Source of the DNA: an uncultured Bacteroides sp.
GTDB lineage: Bacteria > Bacteroidota > Bacteroidia > Bacteroidales > Bacteroidaceae
DNA length: 14,675 nucleotides
Direction: 5' to 3'
Assembly (NCBI GenBank): GCA_905198575.1
Contig: CAJKDC010000072.1
Coordinates: 1 to 14,675 of the forward strand
Positions 7,469 to 14,675 of this stretch are shown here, piece by piece. The translations under genes and the position numbers were made by a program. A model generated the notes under the pieces. That model was not told the DNA's origin, did not search any database, and saw only the letters and a program-made list of their open reading frames with translations. Each line of letters starts with the position of its first letter. Position 1 is the stretch's first letter.

Positions 7469-9001
7469 ATGAAAAATATCAAGATACTTTTAGTTTCACT
7501 GGTCGTAATCTTTTTGGGAACGGCTTGTTCCGAAAAGGTAGCACACCAGTATGCTCTGCCTAAAGATGCGTCATTGGTTATGGCCGTTGATTTGAAGGCG
7601 ATGGCCGATAAGAGTGGCCTGTCGGCAGGCGAGGGAGCAGCCGTTGTGAAGAAGTTGCATGATGCGCTGATGCAGGGGTTGGACAAAGAGGGCGTACAGT
7701 TGCTCGAAGAGGTATTTGCAGACCCGAGTGCCAGCGGCTTGTCTTTCACAGACCCTGTTTATGTTTTTGTAGGCCGTCAGTCGGCTAATGTAGGAGCCGT
7801 GGTACGTGTAAAGAAGCAGAAGGATGTTGAGCATACAATATCGGTGTTGCACAAGCAGGGAGTCTGTGGTGAAATACATGAGGCCGAAGGTTTTAAATGG
7901 ACGGTAGCCGGAAAGGCGTTGCTTGCTTTTTCGGATGGTGCCTTTTTAGCTTTGTATAGCGACAAAGCAAGCCGACCTGATGATTTGAATTATATGGCAG
8001 CCGTCTTGCTGGGGCAGGATGAGGCTGGAAGCTATGCCGGTACAGATGATTTCAAGACCATGATGACTGAGAAGGCCGATATTGCTATCTCGGGAAATAT
8101 GGGCATTGTGCCTCACGAAATCGTATCCATGTTTTCGATGGGATTGCCTGCGACGTTGAATCTGGAAGACATGAAGATGCAGGCTCAAGTGAATTTCGAG
8201 AATGGAAAGTTGGTTATGAATGTCCGGAATACGACGGAGAACAAGGAGATTCTGGCTTTTATGAAGAAACAGCAGCAGGCTTTTCAGCCGCTCAAGGGAA
8301 CGTATCTGGATTATTTTGCACCGGCTGTAGCTTGCTGGATGAGCGGAAATATGAAGGGTGAGAAAGCATACGAGTTGTTGTGCGAGAATCCGACTATCCG
8401 TCAGACGCTGGAGAGTCCGCTTTTCCCTGTCGATTTGTATCGTATCTTCCAGGCGATAGATGGTGAAATCTGTCTGGCATTGGATGCAAACAATGCCGGT
8501 TTTATCATGTATGCTGATGTGAAGAACAGCTCTTTCCTGCAGACCTTTGAGGATTTAAAGCCTTTGCTGGCACTTACCGGTGGCGAAATGCAGCTGGTTA
8601 CTGTTGGACCGGACGCTTATGAGTTTCGTGGAGCATACGGCATGATGCGTTATGCGGGGATGAATCGTCTCTGGCTGGGAGTCAAGAACAACCGTTTCTA
8701 TTTGACAAACAAACAGGAAGCTATCGATGCCCGTCCGTTGGGACAGAATTTGCATAGTTTGCCGTGGGCGGACTCAGTGAAAGGCAAACAGTTCTTTATG
8801 TATATGTCTTTCCCGTCTTTGGCTAGCCTTTTGTATGGCATTCCTACAGCAGAGGTACGTACGGTGGCTACTGTCTTCAATACGCTGGATAAGCTGACGG
8901 TTATGTCGTCCGACTGGCAACATACCGAAGTAGTGCTCACTTCTAAGGAAACCAAGAAAAATTTGCTCAGACAGGTGCTGGAGGGTATACAGAATTTCTA
9001 A
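7469..9001 (+). CDS. DUF4836 family lipoprotein
   Basis: Predicted cell-envelope lipoprotein of 510 residues and unknown function. A signal peptide (MKNIKILLVSLVVIFLG) ends in a relaxed lipobox with Cys20 (GTAC), the probable acylated residue. Just after it comes YALPKDASLVMAVDLKAM, an opening I associate with the Bacteroidetes family DUF4836; I see no catalytic motif. An ATG five codons upstream (7454) is in frame and could be the real start, adding MHRLA; I prefer 7469 because it gives a standard signal peptide. Neither start has a Shine-Dalgarno. The gene begins within 25 bases of rsmE and ends 15 bases before an ABC ATPase gene, so it may work with the ATPase-permease pair as its extracytoplasmic partner. 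That link is inference from position. Confidence 0.82.
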   Translation: MKNIKILLVSLVVIFLGTACSEKVAHQYALPKDASLVMAVDLKAMADKSGLSAGEGAAVVKKLHDALMQGLDKEGVQLLEEVFADPSASGLSFTDPVYVFVGRQSANVGAVVRVKKQKDVEHTISVLHKQGVCGEIHEAEGFKWTVAGKALLAFSDGAFLALYSDKASRPDDLNYMAAVLLGQDEAGSYAGTDDFKTMMTEKADIAISGNMGIVPHEIVSMFSMGLPATLNLEDMKMQAQVNFENGKLVMNVRNTTENKEILAFMKKQQQAFQPLKGTYLDYFAPAVACWMSGNMKGEKAYELLCENPTIRQTLESPLFPVDLYRIFQAIDGEICLALDANNAGFIMYADVKNSSFLQTFEDLKPLLALTGGEMQLVTVGPDAYEFRGAYGMMRYAGMNRLWLGVKNNRFYLTNKQEAIDARPLGQNLHSLPWADSVKGKQFFMYMSFPSLASLLYGIPTAEVRTVATVFNTLDKLTVMSSDWQHTEVVLTSKETKKNLLRQVLEGIQNF

Positions 9002-9016
9002 TAACGGATTGATAAT

Positions 9017-9661
9017 ATGAATAGCATTCATTTGCAGCAGACATTGCCTGCCGTTTTTGCGGACAGAAATCAGATAGATTCACAGGTGTGGCATCAGGAT
9101 TTGACGCTTGATAAAGGCGTTTACTATCGGATTGAGGCTGCATCTGGAACTGGCAAGTCTTCTTTGTGCAGTTATATATATGGTTATCGGAACGATTATC
9201 AGGGCATTATTTGTTTTGATGGAGTGAATATCCGTAATTATACTATGGCCGATTGGGTTGAAATTCGCAGAAGGCACATCAGTATGCTTTTTCAGGAGCT
9301 AAGGCTTTTTTCGGAACTTACAGCTTCCGAAAATGTTATGGTGAAGAATAAACTGACGGGGTATAAGGATAAGGCTGCAATAAAGCGCTGGTTCGAAGCA
9401 TTGGGTATAGCCGACAAGTGGAATGTTCCGGTAGGGAAAATGTCGTTTGGCCAGCAGCAGCGTGTTGCTTTTATCCGTGCGTTGTGCCAGCCGTTCGACT
9501 TTCTGTTTTTGGATGAGCCGGTAAGCCATTTGGATGAGGCGAACGGTGAGATTATGGCGCAAATATTATTGGAAGAAGTGCGTAAAAACGGAGCCGGAGT
9601 CGTACTGACATCCATAGGGCGGCATCTGAATATGGAATATCATAAGGTATTAAAGTTATGA
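9017..9661 (+). CDS. Divergent ABC transporter ATP-binding protein
   Basis: A 214-residue ABC ATPase subunit, recognisable motif by motif but altered at several. Walker A is AASGTGKS (41-48), with Ala for the usual first Gly. The Q-loop Gln is at 93 (MLFQE). The signature reads MSFGQ (142-146) instead of LSGGQ. Walker B with the catalytic Glu is intact (FLFLDE, 162-167), as is a D-loop-like SHLD (170-173). The H-loop His appears replaced by Ser199 (VLTSI). The Lys, Walker B Asp and Glu remain, so ATP binding is likely, but hydrolysis could be slow or conformationally altered. Its stop overlaps the permease start (ATGA), indicating translational coupling. It resembles the FtsE/LolD/MacB-type ATPases that serve FtsX-like permeases, but I cannot assign it to one of these. 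Substrate unknown. Confidence 0.85.
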   Translation: MNSIHLQQTLPAVFADRNQIDSQVWHQDLTLDKGVYYRIEAASGTGKSSLCSYIYGYRNDYQGIICFDGVNIRNYTMADWVEIRRRHISMLFQELRLFSELTASENVMVKNKLTGYKDKAAIKRWFEALGIADKWNVPVGKMSFGQQQRVAFIRALCQPFDFLFLDEPVSHLDEANGEIMAQILLEEVRKNGAGVVLTSIGRHLNMEYHKVLKL

Positions 9662-10857
9662 AATTGATTTGGAATTTATTGAAGCAGCATATCAGCTATG
9701 CCCAGCTTGTCGGTTTTTTCTTTGCCAATCTGTTTGGTATGACCATCGTGTTGCTGGGGGTACAGTTTTACAGGGACATAGCACCGGTGTTCAGCAGTGA
9801 AGATTCCTTTATGCAGGAAGACTACATTGTCGTTACCCGAAAGGTAAGCACTTTGGGAAGTCTGGTAGGCGGTGCACAAGGTTTTTCGGATGCTGATGTA
9901 GATGATTTGCGTAAACAGCCTTTTACGAAGGATGTAGGAGCTTTTCAGGCTTCGCGCTTCAAAGTGGTGGCAGGTATGGGCTTTCAGGGCATGAACATGT
10001 CGACGGCTATGTTTTTCGAATCTGTTCCCGATGCTTTTGTAGATGTTGTTTCGGATAAGTGGACATTTACTCCCGGAACGGCTATCGTACCTATTATCTT
10101 GCCGCGCAATTACTTGAATCTCTATAACTTTGGCTTTGCACGTAGCAGGAACTTACCTCAGTTGTCGGAAGGTGTACTGGGTATGATACGGCTGGATATT
10201 CGTATTGCAGGAAACGGGAGTCAAGATGTCTTGAAAGGACAGATTGTAGGTTTCTCCGACCGCCTGAATACGATACTTGTCCCTGAAGCATTTATGAAAT
10301 GGGCCAATGAGAAATATGGTGAGCGTAAAGCATCCAATCCTTCACGTCTTATTTTGGAAGTTCATAATCCGGCAGATGAACGGATAGCTCAATATTTTCA
10401 GAAAAAAGGTTATGAAACAGAAGATAATAAACTGGATACCGGAAAAACAACCTGGTTCTTGAAACTGATTATGGGAATCGTACTGTTGGTAGGCTTGTTC
10501 ATCAGTCTGCTTTCCTTCTATATCCTGATACTGAGCGTGTACTTGCTGTTACAGAAAAATACGGTAAAACTGGAAAATCTGTTGCTGATTGGTTATAGTC
10601 CGTCTCAGGTTGCTTTGCCTTATCAGTTGTTCAGTATTGCATTGAACGCTTTAGTGCTGTTGTTGTCTGTGGTACTGGTTTGGGTTTGCAGATGCAGTTA
10701 CTTGCAAGTATTGGAGAGCTTGCTTCCTTCAGGCCTCGGAGGAGGACTCTGGTCGGCTGTTCTGGTCGGCTTGATGATCTTTATTGGGGTATCTGTCTTC
10801 AACTGGCTGGCAATAAGAAAGAAAGTAATAGCAATATGGTACAATAACAATAAATAG
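9658..10857 (+). CDS. FtsX-like ABC transporter permease
   Basis: A 399-residue inner-membrane protein with the topology of the MacB/LolCE/FtsX group: one N-terminal helix (about 17-37), a large extracytoplasmic domain (about 40-265), then three helices (about 267-297, 320-344 and 363-386). Between helices 2 and 3 is the cytoplasmic segment KLENLLLIGYSPSQV, equivalent to the coupling loop of FtsX-like proteins. The helices point to the core fold, but the extracytoplasmic domain has no motif I recognise. It overlaps the ATPase gene by four bases, and YjbQ follows after three. With DUF4836 it may form a mechanotransmission or lipoprotein-handling complex. No membrane-fusion or TolC partner is beside it. 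The transported or controlled substrate is unknown. Confidence 0.8.
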   Translation: MKLIWNLLKQHISYAQLVGFFFANLFGMTIVLLGVQFYRDIAPVFSSEDSFMQEDYIVVTRKVSTLGSLVGGAQGFSDADVDDLRKQPFTKDVGAFQASRFKVVAGMGFQGMNMSTAMFFESVPDAFVDVVSDKWTFTPGTAIVPIILPRNYLNLYNFGFARSRNLPQLSEGVLGMIRLDIRIAGNGSQDVLKGQIVGFSDRLNTILVPEAFMKWANEKYGERKASNPSRLILEVHNPADERIAQYFQKKGYETEDNKLDTGKTTWFLKLIMGIVLLVGLFISLLSFYILILSVYLLLQKNTVKLENLLLIGYSPSQVALPYQLFSIALNALVLLLSVVLVWVCRCSYLQVLESLLPSGLGGGLWSAVLVGLMIFIGVSVFNWLAIRKKVIAIWYNNNK

Positions 10858-10860
10858 GAT

Positions 10861-11274
10861 ATGGTTACACAAGTTGAATTTGCCTTGCGTGCTCGCAGCC
10901 GTGGCTGTCATTTGATTACGGATGAAGTCTGTAGCCATCTGGGAGTATTACCCCGTTTCGGATTGTTGCATTTGTTCATCAAGCATACCAGTGCGGCATT
11001 GAGTATCAATGAGAATGCAGATCCGGATGTACGTAGTGATTTGGATAAGATTATGGATAACCTGATACCAGAGCGTCAGTCTTGGTATGACCATGTAGAC
11101 GAAGGTTGGGATGATATGCCTGCACATGGAAAAAGCTCTGTAATAGGAGTGGGGATAACCATCCCTATCACCGACGGACAGTTGAATCTGGGTACGTGGC
11201 AGGGAATTTATCTGTGTGAGTTTCGTAATTATGGAGGGCCACGCAAGGTGGTTGCTACTGTGATGGGAGAATAA
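10861..11274 (+). CDS. yjbQ: YjbQ / UPF0047 family protein
   Basis: A small cytoplasmic protein of 137 residues, the normal length for the family (also named secondary thiamine-phosphate synthase). Conserved blocks are all present: KHTSAALSINENAD (41-54), the DHVDEGWDDMPAHGKSS region (77-93) and LGTWQGIYLCEFRNYGGPRK (110-129). His, Glu and Asp residues in these blocks form the likely metal site. E. coli YjbQ was reported to have weak thiamin-phosphate synthase activity and to rescue thiE mutants, but its physiological role is not settled. ATG 10861 follows the permease stop by three bases, so it is the last gene of the plus-strand run. Its stop codon lies in the left arm of the hairpin at 11269-11297. 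Confidence 0.9.
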   Translation: MVTQVEFALRARSRGCHLITDEVCSHLGVLPRFGLLHLFIKHTSAALSINENADPDVRSDLDKIMDNLIPERQSWYDHVDEGWDDMPAHGKSSVIGVGITIPITDGQLNLGTWQGIYLCEFRNYGGPRKVVATVMGE

Positions 11275-11297
11275 TCTGTCCGACAGACAGATTATTC
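11269..11297. terminator. Hairpin between convergent operons, probable bidirectional terminator
   Basis: A perfect 12-bp stem (11269-11280 with 11286-11297) encloses a five-base loop, CGACA. It begins inside the yjbQ stop region and ends two bases before the stop codon of the response regulator. Neither side is followed by a run of Ts, so if it terminates transcription it does so without a classic U-tract, or it may protect mRNA 3' ends instead. Confidence 0.6.
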
Positions 11298-11298
11298 C

Positions 11299-12015
11299 TC
11301 ATACAGAATGGTCATTAATATAGTTTTGTAACTCCTGTTTGTAGCTTTCAGAAACTGGAATGTATTCTTTCCCGAAAACAATGCGTGCTTTGTCGATAAC
11401 CTTGATTTTCTGTTTTTGCACAATGTAGGAACGGTGAACCCGGATGAACCGGTCGGTTGGCAGCTTTTCTTCAAGCGCTTTCAGGCTGGTGAGCGAAAGT
11501 ATCGGGCGGCTTTCTCCTTCCAGATGTATTTTTACATAATCTTTCAATCCTTCTATATATAAAATATCTTTCAGGGAAATTTGAATCAGCTTATAGTCAC
11601 TTTTTACATAGATAAAGTCGGGCTTGTCTGTTGGTTCATTGTCTGTTCCTCGTTTTCTGTCGAACCACTGGACAGCCTTGTTGACTGATTGTAAAAAATC
11701 AGTGTAACTAATAGGCTTTAGCAAATAGTCCAGCGCATTAACCTTATATCCGTCCAGTGCATACTGACCGAAAGCCGTAGTAAACACGATGCGCGTATCT
11801 TCGGGCACCATGTGCGAAAATTCAAGTCCGTTAAGTTCCGGTATCTGTATATCCAGAAAAAACAAGTCTACCGGATTGTCCGGAAGCATCTTCATGGCTT
11901 CGATGGCACTGGAGTAGGCGCCATTCAGCTCTAAAACCGGTGTTTTTTTGACGTAACTCTTCAATAACTCCAACGCAAGAGGTTCATCATCTACTATGGC
12001 ACATTTCAGAATCAT
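11299..12015 (-). CDS. LytTR family response regulator
   Basis: A 238-residue DNA-binding regulator. Residues 1-118 are a receiver domain with the acidic pair Asp9/Asp10, phosphoacceptor Asp55 (FFLDIQIP), Thr79/Thr80 and Lys100, all intact. Residues about 133-238 are a LytTR domain, with FIYVKSDYKLIQI, the DILYIEGLKDYVKI segment and the FIRVHRSYIV motif typical of the fold. LytTR proteins usually bind pairs of short direct repeats in promoters. Its ATG is three bases after the histidine kinase stop, so the two are one operon and a cognate pair. By position it should control or respond to the MacB-like exporter upstream in the same transcript, but the signal and targets are not visible. Confidence 0.92.
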   Translation of the reverse strand: MILKCAIVDDEPLALELLKSYVKKTPVLELNGAYSSAIEAMKMLPDNPVDLFFLDIQIPELNGLEFSHMVPEDTRIVFTTAFGQYALDGYKVNALDYLLKPISYTDFLQSVNKAVQWFDRKRGTDNEPTDKPDFIYVKSDYKLIQISLKDILYIEGLKDYVKIHLEGESRPILSLTSLKALEEKLPTDRFIRVHRSYIVQKQKIKVIDKARIVFGKEYIPVSESYKQELQNYINDHSV

Positions 12016-12018
12016 GGT

Positions 12019-13056
12019 TTAATCCGTTTGAATGGTTAGATACGATATATAAGTTTTTAAATCATCGGAAACACCTTTGTTCCACTGATATTTTCCGCTA
12101 TGCAGTAAGTTCAGCCGTTTCTGTACTTGTTCGAGTCCTATGCCCGAACCGCTTTTGTCATTGTCGTTTTTAGGGAAATTGCTGTTTTCTATCTTACAGA
12201 TAATCCGTTCTTTCTCTTCGGCAATCTGTATATGGATGAAACTTTTTTCTGTTGGCGAAATACCATGTTTGAAAGCATTTTCAATTAATGAAATAAAAAT
12301 CAGCGGTACCACTTTCGTCTGGCTGTTGTTACTGATGTTGAATTCCGTACAGACTTCTACATTACCGGAAATTCGTATTTTCATCAATTTTATATAGTTT
12401 TCGATGAAGTCGATTTCTTTCTGCAGCGGAACAAAATTTTGCTGATTATCGTAGAGCAGATAGCGCAGCAAGCGGCTCAACTCCTGAATGGCCTGTTGTG
12501 CTTTTTCCGTATCAAAGGCAGTCAGGGCATAAATATTATTCAGCGTGTTGAGTAGAAAGTGCGGGTTCAGCTGGTTTCTGAGGTTGCTCAATTCGGCTTC
12601 TGTGCGTTCCCTTTCGGCCTCACGTCTTGCCGTCTCAGCTTCTTTCAGACTGGAACTCATCCGAATAGCAGCACTCAGTACAGCTGTAAAGATAAGGTTG
12701 CTCATATCCCGTAGGAAGAAAATCCATTCAGGTGGAGTAGGACGGAGTGGTGGAGGGGGTGGAAAAAACAAGTTACTCCAGATTCTTTGTCCGGCAGTTA
12801 TGATTAAAATAATAATCAGATTCGTAAAGATAAATTGTCCCGTTTTACTTTTGCACAAATACCGTGGCACCAGAACAAAATAATTGATGTAGAAAACGAA
12901 AAACATCGTAACCGGCATAACCAGATGCTTGAAGTATTGGTCCCACTCAATCGCATTATTCAGTTTCTGGATAAAGGATAAGGGGAATGCAAAAACAATC
13001 CCCCATCCTATAATGTGTATAACTAATTCCAGTATGTTATTCTTTGAAAATTTCAT
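12019..13056 (-). CDS. LytS-type sensor histidine kinase
   Basis: A 345-residue membrane kinase with four predicted helices (about 11-29, 44-63, 73-91 and 112-133). A proline-rich stretch (99-109, nine of eleven residues Pro) lies between helices 3 and 4. A coiled coil (137-163) leads to the phosphoacceptor His166 (NPHF). The HATPase part has the N-box ENAFKH (259-264) and the G-box SGSGIGL (302-308). This is the LytS/YehU-like architecture, which pairs with LytTR regulators, here the gene next to it. An in-frame ATG at 13086 gives ten more residues (MVRNNYICNT); I prefer 13056 because the hydrophobic N-terminus then follows the usual MKFSKN opening. A TATATTTG box at 13064-13071 is very close to it, so a near-leaderless start from an internal promoter is possible. 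Confidence 0.88.
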   Translation of the reverse strand: MKFSKNNILELVIHIIGWGIVFAFPLSFIQKLNNAIEWDQYFKHLVMPVTMFFVFYINYFVLVPRYLCKSKTGQFIFTNLIIILIITAGQRIWSNLFFPPPPPLRPTPPEWIFFLRDMSNLIFTAVLSAAIRMSSSLKEAETARREAERERTEAELSNLRNQLNPHFLLNTLNNIYALTAFDTEKAQQAIQELSRLLRYLLYDNQQNFVPLQKEIDFIENYIKLMKIRISGNVEVCTEFNISNNSQTKVVPLIFISLIENAFKHGISPTEKSFIHIQIAEEKERIICKIENSNFPKNDNDKSGSGIGLEQVQKRLNLLHSGKYQWNKGVSDDLKTYISYLTIQTD

Positions 13057-13063
13057 AGTATTG

Positions 13064-13071
13064 CAAATATA
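13064..13071 (-). promoter_or_regulatory. Possible internal -7 element before the histidine kinase
   Basis: On the minus strand this reads TATATTTG, matching TAnnTTTG. It lies 8-15 bases before the kinase start codon, so transcripts from it would begin close to the ATG and be nearly leaderless. No -33 TTTG is seen at proper spacing. The 53-base gap between permease and kinase is the largest in this operon, which leaves room for a second promoter, but a chance match is equally plausible. Confidence 0.25.
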
Positions 13072-13109
13072 GTTATTTCGGACCAATAAGTCCTCAATGT
13101 GTCATGCAT

Positions 13110-14330
13110 TTATTCATAACGTATTGCCTCTATCGGGTCCAGATCGGCAGCTTTCTTGGCAGGATACCATCCGAAAAAGACTCCGGTAACAGTACATACG
13201 GCAAACGAAAGCAATACACTCCAAGGCTGGATAAATACAGGCCAGTGAGCTACGTTCTTTACAATCAGGCTGGATACACATCCGATGATGACTCCTATCA
13301 GTCCGCCGGTGATACTGATTAAAATTGCTTCTATCAGGAACTGACTCAGTATATCCACTCCTCTGGCTCCTACAGACATGCGCAGACCTATTTCGCGTGT
13401 TCGTTCTGTAACCGAGACATACATGATATTCATGATACCGATACCGCCTACTATCAGAGAAATTCCGGCAATGCAGGCCAGCAGGGTGGTCATCAGGTCG
13501 GTTGTAGTATTCATCATCGAGCTGAGTTCCTGCTGTGTGCGTATCGTAAAGTCGTCGCTGTCGGTCTTTTTCAGCTTATGTTCTCTGCGCAGAATTGTGC
13601 TGATTTCGTCTACTGCCATATCCGTCATGTCTTCTGTAATGGCCGAAGCAAAAATCCCGCTCAAGTAAGTCTGGGCCAGCAGACGCTTCATTACGGTAGT
13701 ATACGGTGCCAGTACGACATCATCCTGGTCCATACCCATGGAGTTATATCCTTTCGATTTCAGTACACCAACTACCCGCAATGGGATTTTGTTGCAGCGG
13801 ATGACCTTTCCAATCGGGTCCGAACCATCCGGAAACAAGTTGTCCACGATTGTTTTTCCAATGACACATACTTTGGCTGCTGTCTGAATATCGGCCTCGG
13901 TAAACATTTCTCCATTTTCTACAGAGAGCTGCCGGATAGTAAGATAATCTATGCTGACTCCACTTACTGAAGACGGATAGTTGTTTGCGCCGGCAATAAG
14001 CTGACCGGAAGCCGAAACGTTAGGACTTATACCGCTGAGGTACGAGCATTCATTCCGCAGCTTGTCGTAATTCTCCAATTTCAGAGTTTGCATAGACGAC
14101 GGGTCCTGGCGTACGCCACCTCTCATTTCTGCTCCCGGGTGAATCATAATCATGTTCGAGCCCATTTCGGAAATCTGTTGCTGGATACTCCGTTTCGAAC
14201 CCTGACCGATGGCAAGCATTGTGATAACGGATGCCACACCGATAATGATTCCCAGCATGGTGAGAAACGCCCTCATTTTGTTGTTCGAAAGCGCTCTTAA
14301 AGCTATTTTGAATAAGTTTGTTCCATTCAT
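13110..14330 (-). CDS. MacB-like ABC transporter permease
   Basis: A 406-residue inner-membrane permease of the MacB type. One N-terminal helix (about 20-42) is followed by the IGQGSKRSIQQQISEMGSN segment, a periplasmic MacB_PCD domain (about 45-280), then three helices (about 282-303, 330-352 and 368-390). The conserved coupling segment VTERTREIGLRMSVGARGVDI (307-327) sits between helices 2 and 3, and the C-terminus ends with DPIEAIRYE, as is typical of the family. Family members work with a periplasmic adaptor and TolC to expel macrolides, peptides or other amphiphiles; the substrate here is unknown. The ATPase gene ends 12 bases upstream and the kinase begins 53 bases downstream. Unlike E. 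coli MacB, ATPase and permease are separate polypeptides. Confidence 0.92.
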   Translation of the reverse strand: MNGTNLFKIALRALSNNKMRAFLTMLGIIIGVASVITMLAIGQGSKRSIQQQISEMGSNMIMIHPGAEMRGGVRQDPSSMQTLKLENYDKLRNECSYLSGISPNVSASGQLIAGANNYPSSVSGVSIDYLTIRQLSVENGEMFTEADIQTAAKVCVIGKTIVDNLFPDGSDPIGKVIRCNKIPLRVVGVLKSKGYNSMGMDQDDVVLAPYTTVMKRLLAQTYLSGIFASAITEDMTDMAVDEISTILRREHKLKKTDSDDFTIRTQQELSSMMNTTTDLMTTLLACIAGISLIVGGIGIMNIMYVSVTERTREIGLRMSVGARGVDILSQFLIEAILISITGGLIGVIIGCVSSLIVKNVAHWPVFIQPWSVLLSFAVCTVTGVFFGWYPAKKAADLDPIEAIRYE

Positions 14331-14342
14331 GATTGCTGCTGT

Positions 14343-14675
14343 TTAGTCTTCATCGTTTACCGGCAAGGCAGCAAGTGCCTCGGCGGCCGATAAAATATTG
14401 TTGTTGGTAGTATCTTCAATCACGTGCCCGTCACGCAGACGAATATTACGGCTGCTGTATTGCGACAGTTCCGGATTATGTGTAACAAAGATGATAGTCC
14501 TGCCTTCGGCATGCAGTTTCTGGAACAGTACCAGAATCTCAAATGAAGTCCGGGTATCCAAGTTTCCTGTAGCTTCGTCTGCCAGAATTACAGCCGGATT
14601 GTTGACCAGAGCACGGGCTATGGCTACACGTTGCATCTGTCCGCCGGACTTCTGATTGGATTTATGTTCCAGCCG
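14343..14675 (-). CDS. MacB-like ABC transporter ATP-binding protein, partial
   Basis: The C-terminal 110 residues of an ABC ATPase; the N-terminal half, with Walker A and the Q-loop, lies beyond the right edge. In frame from the edge the chain reads LEHKSNQKSGGQMQRVAIARAL, so the signature is KSGGQ, with Lys for the usual Leu. Walker B with its catalytic Glu (AVILADEATGNLD) and the H-loop His (IIFVTHNPEL) are intact. Unlike the ATPase at 9017, this one has most canonical residues. A downstream ATG in the same frame at 14636 is internal and not the start. A 20-odd-residue tail after the ATPase fold (NNNILSAAEALAALPVNDED) is acidic. It precedes the MacB-like permease by 12 bases and is its partner. 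Confidence 0.92.
   Translation of the reverse strand, partial: RLEHKSNQKSGGQMQRVAIARALVNNPAVILADEATGNLDTRTSFEILVLFQKLHAEGRTIIFVTHNPELSQYSSRNIRLRDGHVIEDTTNNNILSAAEALAALPVNDED

Noticed and set aside
6952..7749. 265-codon minus-strand open frame over rsmE and the start of the DUF4836 gene
   Set aside because: Shadow of two supported genes, crossing their boundary, with no recognisable motif.
1..14675. CRISPR array, IS element, tRNA, rRNA or phage genes
   Set aside because: I saw no regularly spaced repeats, transposase or integrase motifs, tRNA cloverleaf or rRNA signature anywhere in the window.

Overview
The window looks like a chromosomal segment of a Bacteroidales bacterium, probably Bacteroidaceae (Bacteroides/Phocaeicola-like). 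The evidence is the set of families (S46 dipeptidyl-peptidase, Bacteroidetes-type OmpA protein with a GYASPEG motif, PorT-like beta-barrel, DUF4836 lipoprotein, LytS/LytTR pair beside a MacB-type exporter). Good matches to the Bacteroides -7 promoter element TAnnTTTG also lie in front of genes that mostly lack Shine-Dalgarno sequences. I see no mobile element, CRISPR array, tRNA or rRNA.

Region 1 (1-4524) is envelope and peptide metabolism. A short non-coding stretch holds a promoter-like box followed about 45 bases later by an intrinsic terminator. Next come a minus-strand S46 peptidase, best read as a DPP11-type Asp/Glu-specific enzyme, a divergent plus-strand OmpA-family porin with its own terminator, and a minus-strand small outer-membrane beta-barrel protein.

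Region 2 (4525-11274) is one tight seven-gene plus-strand run behind a TATCTTTG promoter. It contains a NupG-type nucleoside:proton symporter, a bifunctional-nuclease (BFN/DUF151) protein with a UVR motif, the 16S rRNA U1498 methyltransferase RsmE, and a DUF4836 lipoprotein. These are followed by a divergent ABC ATPase, an FtsX-like permease that overlaps it by ATGA, and YjbQ. Gaps run from overlapping to about 27 bases, so co-transcription is likely. The DUF4836/ATPase/permease trio is the least understood part: the ATPase keeps the fold but has substitutions in Walker A, the signature motif and the H-loop.

Region 3 (11299-14675) is a minus-strand operon entering from the right edge: the C-terminal part of a MacB-like ATPase, its MacB-like permease, a LytS-type histidine kinase and a LytTR response regulator. 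The layout suggests an efflux or export pump with a co-encoded two-component system, and a membrane-fusion protein and TolC-type channel may lie beyond the right edge. The two large operons converge on a 24-base gap that forms most of a 12-bp perfect hairpin.

Nothing here is clearly a new system. The best leads are the divergent ABC/DUF4836 module, the possible ~65-nt transcript at the left edge, and the paired inverted repeats upstream of nupG.
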